From Caryophanales bacterium (lineage in GTDB: Bacteria > Bacillota > Bacilli > Exiguobacteriales > Exiguobacteriaceae), in NCBI GenBank assembly GCA_902362975.1, contig CABIYO010000012.1, positions 2,358 through 59,476 of the forward strand: a DNA stretch of 57,119 nucleotides. The letters run 5' to 3'. A program made the translations under genes and the position numbers. Below are positions 1 through 8,747 of this stretch, one piece after another. Numbering within the stretch: position 1 is the first letter of the stretch; every line of letters starts with the position of its first letter. Below the pieces are notes generated by a model. It was given only the letters and a program-made list of their open reading frames with translations. It was not told where the DNA came from and ran no database searches.

Positions 1-725
1 AGTGGCAATAGATCATAACGGTCCGTATCGGCCAAGTTTCGTGCCCCGATTTCCGTCTCCATGTACCAGCCATTGAACGGGACCGACGTAAACCGGAGCC
101 CTCCGATTTCAAGCTCCATATCCGCAATCGCCGGGACCGCGTGCCATTTGATGGTCCTTCCGTCAAACAGGTCCACATCTTCGTGCTGAATGTCCACCTC
201 AAGCACGGCCTCGTTCGGCAACTCAAACAAGCGGACGTCTCGTCCGTCCGTGATTATGAGCGGGAGGATATCAAACGGCGTGCCGGCTCCGACCCATCCG
301 AGCTCTTTCGCGCGCTTCGTCAGCGTGACGGACATCGGGTCTCCGATGATTCCGTCAGGTGTCTCATATCCCGCGTACCGAATCAATTGTGTGTTCAATA
401 GTTTGAACTCGTTTGGAAGGACCGTCATCGTCGAACGGATTTTTCCAGCGTTCGTAGCGAACTGAAGATGGTCGACAAGATGGTCGTAGACAGCCTCAAA
501 CGTATCGGCGTCCCGTGCATCGATCACATGGAGGGTCTGCCAAAACAAGCGGCCGATGCAACGATTCGAATTCCGCCACGCCACCTTGGCACCCTCACAC
601 AACTCTTCCGTCGTCAACGAATAAGTGCCCGTGCGCTCAATTTCATCTTTGATTTGTCGGAGGCGTTCGGACGGGTCGTCATGCAATTGCCGCATCCAGT
701 CGCTCGCTTGTTCATACAGATTCAT
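1..725 (-). CDS. nos: Bacterial nitric-oxide synthase oxygenase (3' end beyond window)
   Basis: The reading frame runs open from an ATG at 725 to the left edge, so about 241 N-terminal residues are visible and the C-terminus is missing. Around residues 43-61 it carries the NOS heme signature: WRNSNRCIGR, with Cys56 as the proximal heme thiolate. Near residue 225 it has the substrate-arginine motif GWYMETEIGARN with its binding Glu. Bacterial NOS oxidises L-arginine to citrulline and NO in the cytoplasm. It lacks the reductase half of the animal enzyme and borrows electrons from flavodoxin-type partners. There is no N-terminal zinc-binding extension, as expected for the bacterial form. The start is supported by GAGGAG nine bases upstream. 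The family call is firm; the role (oxidative-stress protection, as described in Bacillus) is inferred. Confidence 0.93.
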   Translation of the reverse strand, partial: MNLYEQASDWMRQLHDDPSERLRQIKDEIERTGTYSLTTEELCEGAKVAWRNSNRCIGRLFWQTLHVIDARDADTFEAVYDHLVDHLQFATNAGKIRSTMTVLPNEFKLLNTQLIRYAGYETPDGIIGDPMSVTLTKRAKELGWVGAGTPFDILPLIITDGRDVRLFELPNEAVLEVDIQHEDVDLFDGRTIKWHAVPAIADMELEIGGLRFTSVPFNGWYMETEIGARNLADTDRYDLLP

Positions 726-822
726 ATCTAAGATCTCCTCACTCCATTCTCTCTTTCTCCATCTTAGAGAAAAGGAGACCCCTGTTTCAACTATCTATTC
801 TCACACGCGACACGTCGGGTAC

Positions 823-937
823 TTAGAACCCCTCTGGCTGTTGAACGAGTTCGATATAGTCGGTGACATCTTCGTTTCCGCTTACTATCCGTGACGTCAC
901 CATTGACGCGATGAATCCACTTTTTGAAAATCGTCAT
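823..937 (-). pseudogene. Small ORF with an apparent one-base frameshift upstream of nos
   Basis: An ATG at 937 follows a very good ribosome binding site (AAGGAGAGATTGT). It reads MTIFKKWIHRVNGDVTDS before losing sense. One frame over, the same stretch continues as EDVTDYIELVQQPEGF and ends in TAA at 823. The total length is one base off a multiple of three. Together this would be a roughly 38-residue soluble peptide. I recognise no family. It may be a decayed small gene or carry a sequencing error. It lies about 100 bases ahead of nos on the same strand and could share its transcript. Confidence 0.3.
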
Positions 938-1053
938 ACAATCTCTCCTTTCGAAAGAGATGGAAGTTTCAAATGGAAATTCTCTTGTTCACACAAAATG
1001 ACTAGTTGATAAAGCAATAATTACCAATTCTTCATCATTGTGCCATTAGAAAA

Positions 1054-1226
1054 CCCCACTTGTTTCAAAGTGGGGCAGACTGTAGACAAAGTATAGGTCT
1101 AATGTCTTTTATATGCCCAACCCGGACACGGCTCGCTTTCCTAGGGGCAAGCAGGGAGCCGCATCGCGACTGCGTCACTGCTGGGTCTCCCTTTGCTTGC
1201 TATTCCCTCAGGAGCCTCGCCTGCCC
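1054..1226 (+). repeat. Left structured repeat unit
   Basis: A palindrome at 1054-1075 is followed by a long hairpin. Its stem pairs GCAAGC (1147-1152) with GCTTGC (1195-1200) and GGGAG (1154-1158) with CTCCC (1187-1191). The apical part GCCGCATCGCGAC is identical to the right unit. Stem bases differ from the right unit, but pairing is kept. Confidence 0.55.
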
Positions 1227-1293
1227 GTTCTTGGTCACCTTTTGTCCTTCATCCCATATAATGGTGTGAGAAGAACACAGAGGGGCGGATCTG

Positions 1294-1449
1294 ATGATCA
1301 ACAAGTCGACACGATCCATCCTTCACGGTCTGACGAACAGAACGGATGTTGAACGGCGGGAAGAGGCGGATGATCTTGGGATTGATGGCGGGCGGGCTCG
1401 GCGTTTACCTTCCCTTTCCCCTGATACGTCGATTCGAAGTAAGGATTGA
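1294..1449 (+). CDS. Possible 51-residue protein inside the repeat cassette
   Basis: An ATG at 1294 is preceded by AGGGGCGG five bases upstream and opens a 51-residue frame beginning MINKSTRSILHGLTNRTDVE. One frame over, an ATG at 1370 reads MILGLMAGGLGVYL and PFPLIRRFEVR, which looks like a membrane segment. The natural product could therefore be the N-terminal part joined to this hydrophobic part, with a frameshift between them. No family is recognised. It might equally be chance coding in a non-coding element. Confidence 0.25.
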   Translation: MINKSTRSILHGLTNRTDVERREEADDLGIDGGRARRLPSLSPDTSIRSKD

Positions 1450-1522
1450 GCTTTTTCTTCGGCCGTCGTGGTCTTAGAAAAAGACAAACGGCCGCCAGAT
1501 GACGACCGTTTTCGTTGCTCGC

Positions 1523-1686
1523 CCGACGGCGCCCCGACTCCTACAGGAAAGCAATCCGACGGAGACCCAGCAGCGACCTAGGTCGCGATGCGGCTCCGGG
1601 ATTGCCTGAGGAAAGCGTGGGCGCCGGACAGGCGAGCGATAAGATTCATGTTAGTCAACAAGCTGCCCCACTTGTTTAAAGTGGGG
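1523..1686 (-). repeat. Right structured repeat unit
   Basis: This is the reverse-complement homologue of the left unit. GCAATCC (1551-1557) pairs with GGATTGC (1599-1605) and GGAG (1561-1564) with CTCC (1594-1597). The tip is a perfect GCGACCTAGGTCGC palindrome (1573-1586). The outer palindrome lies at 1666-1686, eight bases from the pulA stop codon. Confidence 0.55.
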
Positions 1687-1693
1687 TCAATGA

Positions 1694-4615
1694 TTAGTTC
1701 CGTTCGAGGACGAACGTCTTGTATGCAGGCACGCTCACTTTTCCAGTCGCGCGCTTGATTGTCTTCGTTCCGGCACGGTCGCCATCGACAATCACGTTCC
1801 AGTTCCCTTTTGGAAGGGTGACTTGGACATTCGTCGGGTTGGCGTTATGCGTGATGAACAAGTCGTTCTTTTGACCCGGTGCCTCTTCGTCGATCGTGTA
1901 CGTGATGACGTTCGCTTCCGCTTTGTGGAACGTCAAGAATCGTTTCACATCGCTCGCTTTTGTCATCCGAAGACCTGGGTTGGCTTTACGCATCTCAATC
2001 AAACCTTTCATGTATTGGACGTCCGCCTTGCGGTCGGCTGCCCGTTTCCAATCGAGCTGGTTGATCGAGTCTGGTGATTTGTAGGAGTTGTGGTCGCCTT
2101 CCTTCGTGCGCATGAACTCTTGTCCGGCGTGAAGGAATGTCGTCCCTTGGCTCGTCAAAATGATGCTTGAAGCGAGTCGGTGCATCTTCGTCTTGTTCAC
2201 TTCAGATGCGATCGGGTTCGTCAACTCCAGCTTGTCCCATAACGTGTGGTTGTCGTGGGCCTCAACGTACGTGATCGCTTGCGTCGGTTCTTTCGTGAAT
2301 CCTTTAATCGTGTCGCTATATGCGATCTCACCGACGATTCCCGTCTTCACGCGATTTTCCATGCCTTCTTTTCCGTTGACGAATCCTTTGTCCTCATCGA
2401 AGAAGACGCTACCTTTCAAGCCGTCACGGATGTTGTCATTGAAGTGGGCGATGCCCGGCATGTCGTAGGCGTTCTTTTGATTTGCTTTTAATTCAGCATC
2501 GAGCGGTGTACCGAGGTCCCATCCTTCTCCGAAAACGAGAATCGACTTGTCGACTCGATTCAACTCCGAACGAACTTTGTTCATCGTGTCGACGTCATGG
2601 ATCCCCATCAAGTCGAAACGGAATCCGTCCCAATGATACTCTTTTGCCCAATAGACGACAGAGTCGACGATCAGTTTTTGCATCATCGCCCGTTCAGATG
2701 CCGTATCGTTTCCGACACCTGTACCGTTGGCGAAGTCACCACCCTCTGTGTAACGGTAGTAGTAACCCGGTACGATTTTGTGCAAGTTCGACGCCTGCGC
2801 ATCGAACATGTGGTTGTATACGACGTCCATGACGGCACGTAAGTTGTTGTCATGCAATCCTTGAATCATCTGTTTCATTTCCATGATGCGTACTTTCGCA
2901 TCGTAAGGATTCGTTGAATACGACCCTTCTGGTGCATTGTAGTTTTTCGGGTCGTATCCCCAGTTGTACGTCGCCATCGGATTCGTCTCATCGACCGATG
3001 CCGTGTTGAAGTCATAGACCGGAATGAACTGAACGTGTGTCACGCCGAGATCTTTGACATGGTCGAGTCCCGTCTTCGTTGCTGTTTTCTTTCCGTCAAC
3101 GAGAAGACGTGTTCCTGGTTCGATGACGCCGAGGTACTTGCCTTTGTTTTGGATGCCTGAGTCGTATTTGTCCGTCTTCACATCGAAGATCGAGAAATCA
3201 CGGACATGCGTCTCATAGATGATCGCATCCGTCGATTGTTTCAACTTCGGTTTCATCGAATTCCAACGCTTTGGATCTGTCTCTTTCAAATCGACGATGA
3301 CACCTTGGTCACCGTTCACGCCGACAGCCGTCGCATACGGATCGACCGCACGGACCTTCCCTGTCGCATGGGTCACTTGGTACGTATACCCGATGCCGTC
3401 CAGGTCACCACGAACTTCCGCCACCCACGTGCCGCGTTCACCACGTTTCATCTGAATCACTTTCTTCATATCTTTGTCGTTCGTTGGTCGGTTCGTTGGC
3501 ATGTTCCACAGTTCGAGTTCGACTTGTTGAGCCGTCGGAGCCCAGAGAACAAATTTCGTTTTCGACTTTTGGTACGTGACACCGAGTTTACCGTCATATG
3601 CATATTTCGCATCGAATTCTTTCGAACGAAGCACCTTGCCTGCTTGGAGCGTCTGTTCTCCAAACTCCGGGTGCGAGGCTTTGATGACTTTCGCTAAGTC
3701 GATGTCTGACTTGAATTGAATCGTCACCGACTTGTCGCTAGCCTTTTCAATCGATTCCACCGTTGCCCCGTCCACGCTCAATTCATCGATGAACGCATCC
3801 GTGATGACACGGTTCGTCGTGAGTGTCGCTTGACGGAACGTGTCCGCCGAGAACGAGACGAGCTTCGGAGAGCGATCGATCTGTGGCTCTGAATAGTAGA
3901 TTGTCGAATCTCCTTCAACGAGCCAAATCTCTTTTGCAGTCCCGAGAACGAATCGGTCTTCACCATCCTTATCCGTCCATTCTCCTTTTTTCGTAATCAA
4001 GCCCATGAGTCTCTTCGATTCTGGGTTGGTGAGTTTCACGTTCGCGACGGCACCGAAATCATCAGCCCCATCGAAGGCGATGCTCTGTCCGTCCCCACCG
4101 TCTGGCCAAGCCCAAAGACCCCAGTCCGTGTATGTATTGTCGTAACGGAAATAATGAACTTTCATATCGATTTCCGTCGAAGCCGTCTCCCCGTCCGGAT
4201 TTGACGTATAGATGGTCGGGTCGCCCGACTTGATCCACACTTCGGCGACGCCATCTTGAATCATGTCGCTCGTGATGAAGCGGTCATTCTCAGAACCTTT
4301 ATCTTTGTCCCAGTTGTCCGTGCGGACGATGAGACCGATTTTTTCAGGTGAGTCGACTGGGAATTCGTAAGCCGCCACCTTTCCGAATGTATCCTCCCCG
4401 TTGAATGTGAAGCCTTTGTTCGGGAAGTAATCTGGGTCGTTCGCCCAAAGCCATAAGTTCCAATCCTTTTCGTTATCCGGCGCCTCTTGATAATGGACGA
4501 CGACAAGTGTCGACTTCCCTTTATCTAAAGCGGACGTCGGCATCGGAAACATTGACAGAATTAGTGCAAACGTTAGCACAACTGCCCATACGGGTTTCCA
4601 TTGCTTTTTGACCAT
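1694..4615 (-). CDS. pulA: Secreted type I pullulanase
   Basis: The product (973 residues) hydrolyses alpha-1,6 branch points of pullulan and starch outside the cell. A signal peptide (about residues 1-30, KKQWKP then a hydrophobic run) is followed by two CBM41-like starch-binding modules (to about 250). A CBM48-like N-domain (around 340-440, FVLWAPTA) and a GH13_14 catalytic domain come next. Seen motifs are YNWGYDP (about 551), VMDVVYNH (595), GFRFDLMG with the nucleophile Asp (about 667), FGEGWDLG with the acid Glu (about 695) and EAHDNH (about 787). A beta-sandwich ends the protein. ATG 4615 is chosen because AAGGAGGG lies six bases before it; an in-frame GTG at 4636 lies upstream of that site. 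It is a single gene, and two cre-like sites sit at its promoter. Confidence 0.96.
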   Translation of the reverse strand: MVKKQWKPVWAVVLTFALILSMFPMPTSALDKGKSTLVVVHYQEAPDNEKDWNLWLWANDPDYFPNKGFTFNGEDTFGKVAAYEFPVDSPEKIGLIVRTDNWDKDKGSENDRFITSDMIQDGVAEVWIKSGDPTIYTSNPDGETASTEIDMKVHYFRYDNTYTDWGLWAWPDGGDGQSIAFDGADDFGAVANVKLTNPESKRLMGLITKKGEWTDKDGEDRFVLGTAKEIWLVEGDSTIYYSEPQIDRSPKLVSFSADTFRQATLTTNRVITDAFIDELSVDGATVESIEKASDKSVTIQFKSDIDLAKVIKASHPEFGEQTLQAGKVLRSKEFDAKYAYDGKLGVTYQKSKTKFVLWAPTAQQVELELWNMPTNRPTNDKDMKKVIQMKRGERGTWVAEVRGDLDGIGYTYQVTHATGKVRAVDPYATAVGVNGDQGVIVDLKETDPKRWNSMKPKLKQSTDAIIYETHVRDFSIFDVKTDKYDSGIQNKGKYLGVIEPGTRLLVDGKKTATKTGLDHVKDLGVTHVQFIPVYDFNTASVDETNPMATYNWGYDPKNYNAPEGSYSTNPYDAKVRIMEMKQMIQGLHDNNLRAVMDVVYNHMFDAQASNLHKIVPGYYYRYTEGGDFANGTGVGNDTASERAMMQKLIVDSVVYWAKEYHWDGFRFDLMGIHDVDTMNKVRSELNRVDKSILVFGEGWDLGTPLDAELKANQKNAYDMPGIAHFNDNIRDGLKGSVFFDEDKGFVNGKEGMENRVKTGIVGEIAYSDTIKGFTKEPTQAITYVEAHDNHTLWDKLELTNPIASEVNKTKMHRLASSIILTSQGTTFLHAGQEFMRTKEGDHNSYKSPDSINQLDWKRAADRKADVQYMKGLIEMRKANPGLRMTKASDVKRFLTFHKAEANVITYTIDEEAPGQKNDLFITHNANPTNVQVTLPKGNWNVIVDGDRAGTKTIKRATGKVSVPAYKTFVLERN

Positions 4616-4644
4616 GAGGGTCCCTCCTTGTAGCACTATTTTTG

Positions 4645-4692
4645 AGAAAACGCTTACACAGAAATTGTAAACGGTTTCTTTTAGTGAAGCAA
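4645..4692 (-). promoter_or_regulatory. pulA promoter with two CcpA cre-like sites
   Basis: On the minus strand, TTGCTT (4687-4692) and TACAAT (4664-4669) are 17 bases apart. TGTAAGCGTTTTCT (4645-4658) fits the cre consensus TGWAARCGYTWNCW at every position and lies just after the expected transcription start. A second site, TGTAAACGGTTTCT (4666-4679, one mismatch), overlaps the -10 and spacer. Both positions suit repression by CcpA when glucose is present. Confidence 0.8.
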
Positions 4693-4756
4693 TGTTATTT
4701 TAGAAAAGGGTCAATTGGCATCATTTTCTTTACAGCCCGTCTAAGAAATATGAACT

Positions 4757-4793
4757 AAAAAGACGGATCCCACTCATCATCACAGAATCCGTC
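4757..4793 (-). terminator. Rho-independent terminator of the 4792-5361 gene
   Basis: GACGGAT pairs with ATCCGTC and is followed by TTTTT on the minus strand. It begins inside the stop codon of the gene. Confidence 0.8.
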
Positions 4794-5361
4794 AAAGTTT
4801 ATTCCATTCTTCGAGCGACTCCAAATACCATCGATAGCTCATTTTGATTTCTTCATCTGTTAAGTCCGCTAGTAAGAGTGACCGTGGGACTAGACCCGTG
4901 AACTTGGCACCTCCGACATGCGCAAAAATATAGGAGCCGACTTTCTCTGACATGTCTCTTGTCAAAAAACCGGTCACATACTTTCCATCCTTGCTCTCGA
5001 AGACGATGTCGAGTCGGCGACCTTCCTGTTCATCGATAATCAACTGATTGTAAAGTCGATGTGCCTCATCTTTGTGCTTATATACCATCCCACGCCTCGC
5101 ATTGTCATCAATCTCCCACTGATGGTCTTTTCTCTCTTTCGCCGTGAAGACTTGATCGAGCATTCTTGGGTCATCAATCGTTAAGCAACAAAAGATATGT
5201 TCATACGACAGCTGATCGTCGTTCACCAAGTCCATGATGTCCGTCTTCGGGATAATCCTTGCCTTGTAGCGCACCATGACACGACGGACGACTTCTTCTT
5301 TGTCAAAAATGAGCCACTGCTTCCGTCGCTCAAACTTCTCATGTAACATCTTATAATCCAT
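4792..5361 (-). CDS. Hypothetical cytoplasmic protein, 189 residues
   Basis: I do not recognise this protein. It is rich in charged residues, has no signal peptide or membrane segment, and looks like a mixed alpha/beta soluble protein. Its C-terminal half (GKYVTGFLTRDMSEKVGSYI) resembles a beta-sheet domain, and the end is helical and acidic. ATG 5361 is preferred because GAGGTG lies six bases before it; the in-frame GTG at 5370 is too close to that site. It has its own terminator and sits downstream of the terminator of the arsenic operon, so it is probably transcribed alone. Confidence 0.7.
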   Translation of the reverse strand: MDYKMLHEKFERRKQWLIFDKEEVVRRVMVRYKARIIPKTDIMDLVNDDQLSYEHIFCCLTIDDPRMLDQVFTAKERKDHQWEIDDNARRGMVYKHKDEAHRLYNQLIIDEQEGRRLDIVFESKDGKYVTGFLTRDMSEKVGSYIFAHVGGAKFTGLVPRSLLLADLTDEEIKMSYRWYLESLEEWNKL

Positions 5362-5386
5362 CCACTTCACCTCACGTCCAGCATAT

Positions 5387-5416
5387 CAAAAAACGACGCC
5401 CGCAATGGACGTCGTC
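5387..5416 (-). terminator. Terminator of the arsR-arsB-cdr operon
   Basis: ACGACGTCC pairs with GGGCGTCGT around a short loop and is followed by TTTTTT, just after the stop codon of the reductase gene. Confidence 0.8.
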
Positions 5417-5420
5417 TTGC

Positions 5421-7079
5421 TCAGTTCCCGTATTTTTTGAACAACTGATAGTTCTTATTCCCACCTGACAAGTTGTACACGTCAGTGAATCCGAGGTTAC
5501 GAAGCACGTTCTGGGCCGCGTTCCCCGTCACCCCACCGTTACAGTAGACGACGGTCGGTTTGTCCTTGTCCATGTTTTTCGCCGCTTCCCGGAGGTTGTC
5601 GAGTGGGATGTTGACCGCACAATCGACACACGCCTTCTCGAACTGTGAAGCTTTTCGCGTATCGATGATTTGCATGTCTTCCCCGGCATCGATTCGCATC
5701 TGCAGCTCGGCCGGTGTGATGAGTCGCGCCACCTTGTCGATACTGTTCGACAGCACCATCCCTGTGTACATGACCGGATCTTTCGTCGTCGAGAACGGCG
5801 GTGCGTAGGCGAGGTCGAGGTGGAACAAGTCGTCGACTTTCGCCTTGAGCGTGATGGCCGTGACGAAGACGTCGATTCGTTTGTCGACTCCTTCGAATCC
5901 GACGATTTGGACGCCGAGCAGTTGACGTGTCGCACGATCCGCGACCGCTTTGATCGTCATGTCTTTCCCACCCATGTAAGCAGGCTTATCTGGCTTCGTA
6001 TTATGAAGCACCTCGATATCGTATCCGAGTTCGCGTGCTTCTTTTTCGGTCAGCCCCGTCTGTGCGACGGTAAGTCCGAACACTTTGAAGATACCCGTGC
6101 CGAGAATACCGCGATGCTCGAGATGACCGCCCGTGATGACGTCCCCAGCGGTCCGCCCCATCTTGTTCGCTGTCGAACCGAGCGGGCGCCAAATCGGTTT
6201 ACCCGTCACGATCGAAAAGCTCTCCGCGACGTCTCCTGCCGCATAGACGTCTGGGATGTTCGTTTCCATCCGCTCATTGACGGCGATCGCACCTGTTTCA
6301 CCTAATGTGACTCCCATCTGCGTGGCGAGTTCGACGTTCGGACGAACTCCGACCGACAAGATGACGAGGTCGGTCTCAATCGTCTTCCCACTCTCCGTGA
6401 CGATCCGTTCGACATGTCCGTCGCCGACAAGTTCTGTCACGGTCTCTCCAAGCATGAGCTTGATTCCATTCTTCTCAAGGTGCTCCTCGACGAGACACGC
6501 CATGTCCTTGTCGAGTGGCGGCATCACTTGTGGTACACGTTCGATGATGGTCACGTCCACACCGCGAAGCTTCAACTGTTCCGCCATCTCTAGACCGATG
6601 AAGCCGGCGCCGATAATCGTCGCGTGTTTCGGGTCAGTCGAATCGACGAAGGAACGTGTCGCCTCCGCCTGTTGGATGTTTCGAATCGGGAAGACATTAT
6701 CCGACTTCACCCCTGGAATCGGTGGGATGATGCTTGACGCACCCGTCGCGAGGACAAGGACGTCATAGGCGTCCGTGAACGTGTCACCTGTCTCTAAGTT
6801 TTCGACCGTCACCGTCTTCGCATCCTTGTCGACAACTGTGACGTTGTGGCGTGTCATGACGTCGATGTTGTAACGCTTCTTGAAGAAGGCAGCGTCACGC
6901 GGCGTCAAGTCGTCACGAGACTCGACCTTTCCACCGACGTAATATGGAATCCCACATCCCGAATACGAGATATCGTAGTCCCGGTCGTAAATCGTAATCT
7001 GTGCGTCTTCGTTGTTCCGACGTGCTTTTGCCGCGACCGAGGTCCCGGCAGCGACTGAACCGATGATGACTAGTTTCAT
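5421..7079 (-). CDS. cdr: CoA-disulfide reductase fused to a rhodanese domain
   Basis: This 552-residue flavoprotein of the pyridine-nucleotide disulfide reductase family should reduce CoA disulfides or CoA persulfides with NAD(P)H in the cytoplasm. Residues 1-450 hold the FAD fold (IIGSVAAGTSVAAKARR), the single redox Cys42 in SGCGIPYYVGG, the NAD-binding IIGAGFIGLEMAEQL and the second FAD motif VYAAGDVAE. Residues about 455-552 are a rhodanese domain with active Cys513 in VYCNGGVTG. ATG 7079 follows GAGGAG, which overlaps the stop codon of arsB, so the two are translationally close. Position as third gene of an arsenic operon suggests handling of thiol or persulfide stress caused by arsenite. 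This is inference, because the family is best known for CoA and sulfur metabolism. Confidence 0.9.
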   Translation of the reverse strand: MKLVIIGSVAAGTSVAAKARRNNEDAQITIYDRDYDISYSGCGIPYYVGGKVESRDDLTPRDAAFFKKRYNIDVMTRHNVTVVDKDAKTVTVENLETGDTFTDAYDVLVLATGASSIIPPIPGVKSDNVFPIRNIQQAEATRSFVDSTDPKHATIIGAGFIGLEMAEQLKLRGVDVTIIERVPQVMPPLDKDMACLVEEHLEKNGIKLMLGETVTELVGDGHVERIVTESGKTIETDLVILSVGVRPNVELATQMGVTLGETGAIAVNERMETNIPDVYAAGDVAESFSIVTGKPIWRPLGSTANKMGRTAGDVITGGHLEHRGILGTGIFKVFGLTVAQTGLTEKEARELGYDIEVLHNTKPDKPAYMGGKDMTIKAVADRATRQLLGVQIVGFEGVDKRIDVFVTAITLKAKVDDLFHLDLAYAPPFSTTKDPVMYTGMVLSNSIDKVARLITPAELQMRIDAGEDMQIIDTRKASQFEKACVDCAVNIPLDNLREAAKNMDKDKPTVVYCNGGVTGNAAQNVLRNLGFTDVYNLSGGNKNYQLFKKYGN

Positions 7080-7090
7080 ATAACCACTCC

Positions 7091-8377
7091 TCAATAAAGT
7101 AATAAGCTGATATATAGACCGAGCAACGTGATAGCCAGTGTCGGAATCGTCAAGATGATCCCGACTTTGAAATACTCACCCCAGCCAATCTTGACCCCTT
7201 TCGTACGAAGGACGTGAAGCCATAGAAGTGTCGCTAGCGACCCGATCGGGGTGATCTTTGGACCGAGGTCCGAACCAATGACGTTCGCATAGATTAACGC
7301 TTCCCGAATCTGTCCGGTCGTATGCGTCAAGTCGATGGCGAGCGCATCAATCATGACGGTCGGCATGTTGTTCATGACCGATGACAAGACGGCAGCCAAA
7401 AAGCCCATCCCGAATGTGGCACTGAAGGCGTTCACCGCGAACCAGTCGATAAAGTTCGCCAGTACTTGAGTGAGTCCTGCGTTTTGTAAACCGTAGACGA
7501 CGATATACATCCCAAGCGAGAAGAAGACGATGGCCCACGGTGCACCTCTCACGACTTGAGTCGTCTGTACCGCTGACGAGCGATTCGCCATTACGAGGAA
7601 GAACAAGGCGATGATATCCGCGACGAGCGAAACGGGGATTTCGACTAAATCACTCGTGAAGTAGCCGATGACCAGTAACCCGAGTACGACCCACGATAAG
7701 CGGAACATCGTATGGTCTTTAATGACGGACGAAGGTTCAGCCAACTGTGAGGCGTCATACTGTTTCGGGATGTCTTTTTTGAAATATAGATACAACACGA
7801 GCAGACTCCCCGCGACCGCGAACACGTTCACGAATACCATCCGCGCGGCGTACTCGGCGAAGCCGATATCAAAGAAGTCGGCTGAAACGATGTTGACGAG
7901 GTTCGAGACGATGAACGGGAGACTCGCCGTATCAGCGATGAATCCGGATGCCATGACGTATGCCAAGACGACCGCGTCCGGCAGTTTGAGTGCCCGGACC
8001 ATCGCCAAGACGATCGGCGTCAAGATCAGCGCTGCCCCGTCGTTCGCAAACAAAGCCGCGACGAGGGCACCGAGTAGTGTGATATAGACGAAGAGCTTCA
8101 CCCCGCCACCTTTGGCGATTCGCGCCATATGTAATGCGGCCCATTCAAAAAATCCAATCTCGTCTAAAATGAGCGAAATGATGATGATTGCGATGAAGGT
8201 GAACGTCGCGTTCCAAATGATGCCCCACACCGTTCCGACGTCATCAAGATCGACGACACCTGAAACGAGGGCGATGACGGCCATCCCCATCGCCGAGTAA
8301 CCGATGCCGAGGCCTTTCGGTTGCTTGATGATGAGGAAAAGCGTCACAAGAAAAATTAAACTAGCAATCCACTGCAC
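7091..8377 (-). CDS. arsB: Arsenite efflux permease ArsB
   Basis: This is a 428-residue membrane protein with about 11-12 hydrophobic segments from the ArsB branch of the ion-transporter superfamily. It exports arsenite or antimonite across the plasma membrane. Family features seen are [18 protein letters not shown] near residue 115, [11 protein letters not shown] near 155, [16 protein letters not shown] near 330 and [18 protein letters not shown] near 375. The start is GTG at 8377, eight bases after AGGAGG. It follows arsR with a 36-base gap and precedes the reductase gene by 11 bases, so the three form one operon. No arsA ATPase or arsC reductase is present here. Confidence 0.92.
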   Translation of the reverse strand: MQWIASLIFLVTLFLIIKQPKGLGIGYSAMGMAVIALVSGVVDLDDVGTVWGIIWNATFTFIAIIIISLILDEIGFFEWAALHMARIAKGGGVKLFVYITLLGALVAALFANDGAALILTPIVLAMVRALKLPDAVVLAYVMASGFIADTASLPFIVSNLVNIVSADFFDIGFAEYAARMVFVNVFAVAGSLLVLYLYFKKDIPKQYDASQLAEPSSVIKDHTMFRLSWVVLGLLVIGYFTSDLVEIPVSLVADIIALFFLVMANRSSAVQTTQVVRGAPWAIVFFSLGMYIVVYGLQNAGLTQVLANFIDWFAVNAFSATFGMGFLAAVLSSVMNNMPTVMIDALAIDLTHTTGQIREALIYANVIGSDLGPKITPIGSLATLLWLHVLRTKGVKIGWGEYFKVGIILTIPTLAITLLGLYISLLLY

Positions 8378-8413
8378 AATAAGTTCCTCCTATAATCTCT
8401 ATTGTCTCTCTCC

Positions 8414-8731
8414 TTACATCGCACAATCGGGCTCACAATCACAGCTCGGTTCGACGGTTTCTAGATTGGCTAACAAATCCGTGACGAGCGGATAAAACGG
8501 GCTCGTCTCGTTCAATCGGTAATGAATCCACTGTTTGTCTCGACGTTCTAACAGTAGTCCTGCCTGACGTAACATTTTCAAATGACGACTGATCGCCGGT
8601 TGCGAGATATCGAAACAGTCGACGAAACTACACGCACACTGCTCGCCTGCCTCCATTTGTTTCAACATCGTCAATCGGGTCGGATCCCCGAGCACCTTGA
8701 GCACCTTGCTCAATTCTTCAACGGCATACAT
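8414..8731 (-). CDS. arsR: ArsR-type As(III)-responsive repressor
   Basis: This is a 105-residue winged-helix repressor of the ArsR/SmtB family. The recognition helix is in ISQPAISRHLKML. Cys32 and Cys34 (QCAC), with Cys39 nearby, sit in the alpha-3 position used for As(III) binding in the E. coli-type sensor. The C-terminus adds another cysteine cluster (CDCEPDC). ATG 8731 is chosen with AGGTGGGGAG before it, rather than the ATG six codons earlier. The first gene of the operon lies directly beneath two overlapping palindromes that should be its operator. The metal sensed is inferred from cysteine positions. Confidence 0.92.
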   Translation of the reverse strand: MYAVEELSKVLKVLGDPTRLTMLKQMEAGEQCACSFVDCFDISQPAISRHLKMLRQAGLLLERRDKQWIHYRLNETSPFYPLVTDLLANLETVEPSCDCEPDCAM

Positions 8732-8747
8732 CTTCTCCCCACCTTTC

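Larger units (their letters stand above)
1054..1686. repeat. Cassette bounded by two structured inverted repeats
   Basis: This is most of the 970-base gap between nos and pulA. Each end has a short palindrome (CCCCACTT-loop-AAGTGGGG, at 1054-1075 and 1666-1686). Inside each palindrome is a linker and then a homologous long imperfect hairpin, and the two hairpin units face each other. The shared unit contains GGAGCCGCATCGCGAC and GCTGCTGGGTCTCC (left copy CACTGCTGGGTCTCC). Between the units are about 300 bases with one possible small ORF. No transposase is present. This could be a non-autonomous mobile element or a pair of structured RNA elements. Confidence 0.6.

Noticed and set aside
1060..1352. 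Overlapping plus-strand ORFs of 69-79 residues
   Set aside because: They run through the palindromes and stems of the structured repeat, have odd composition and no ribosome binding site.
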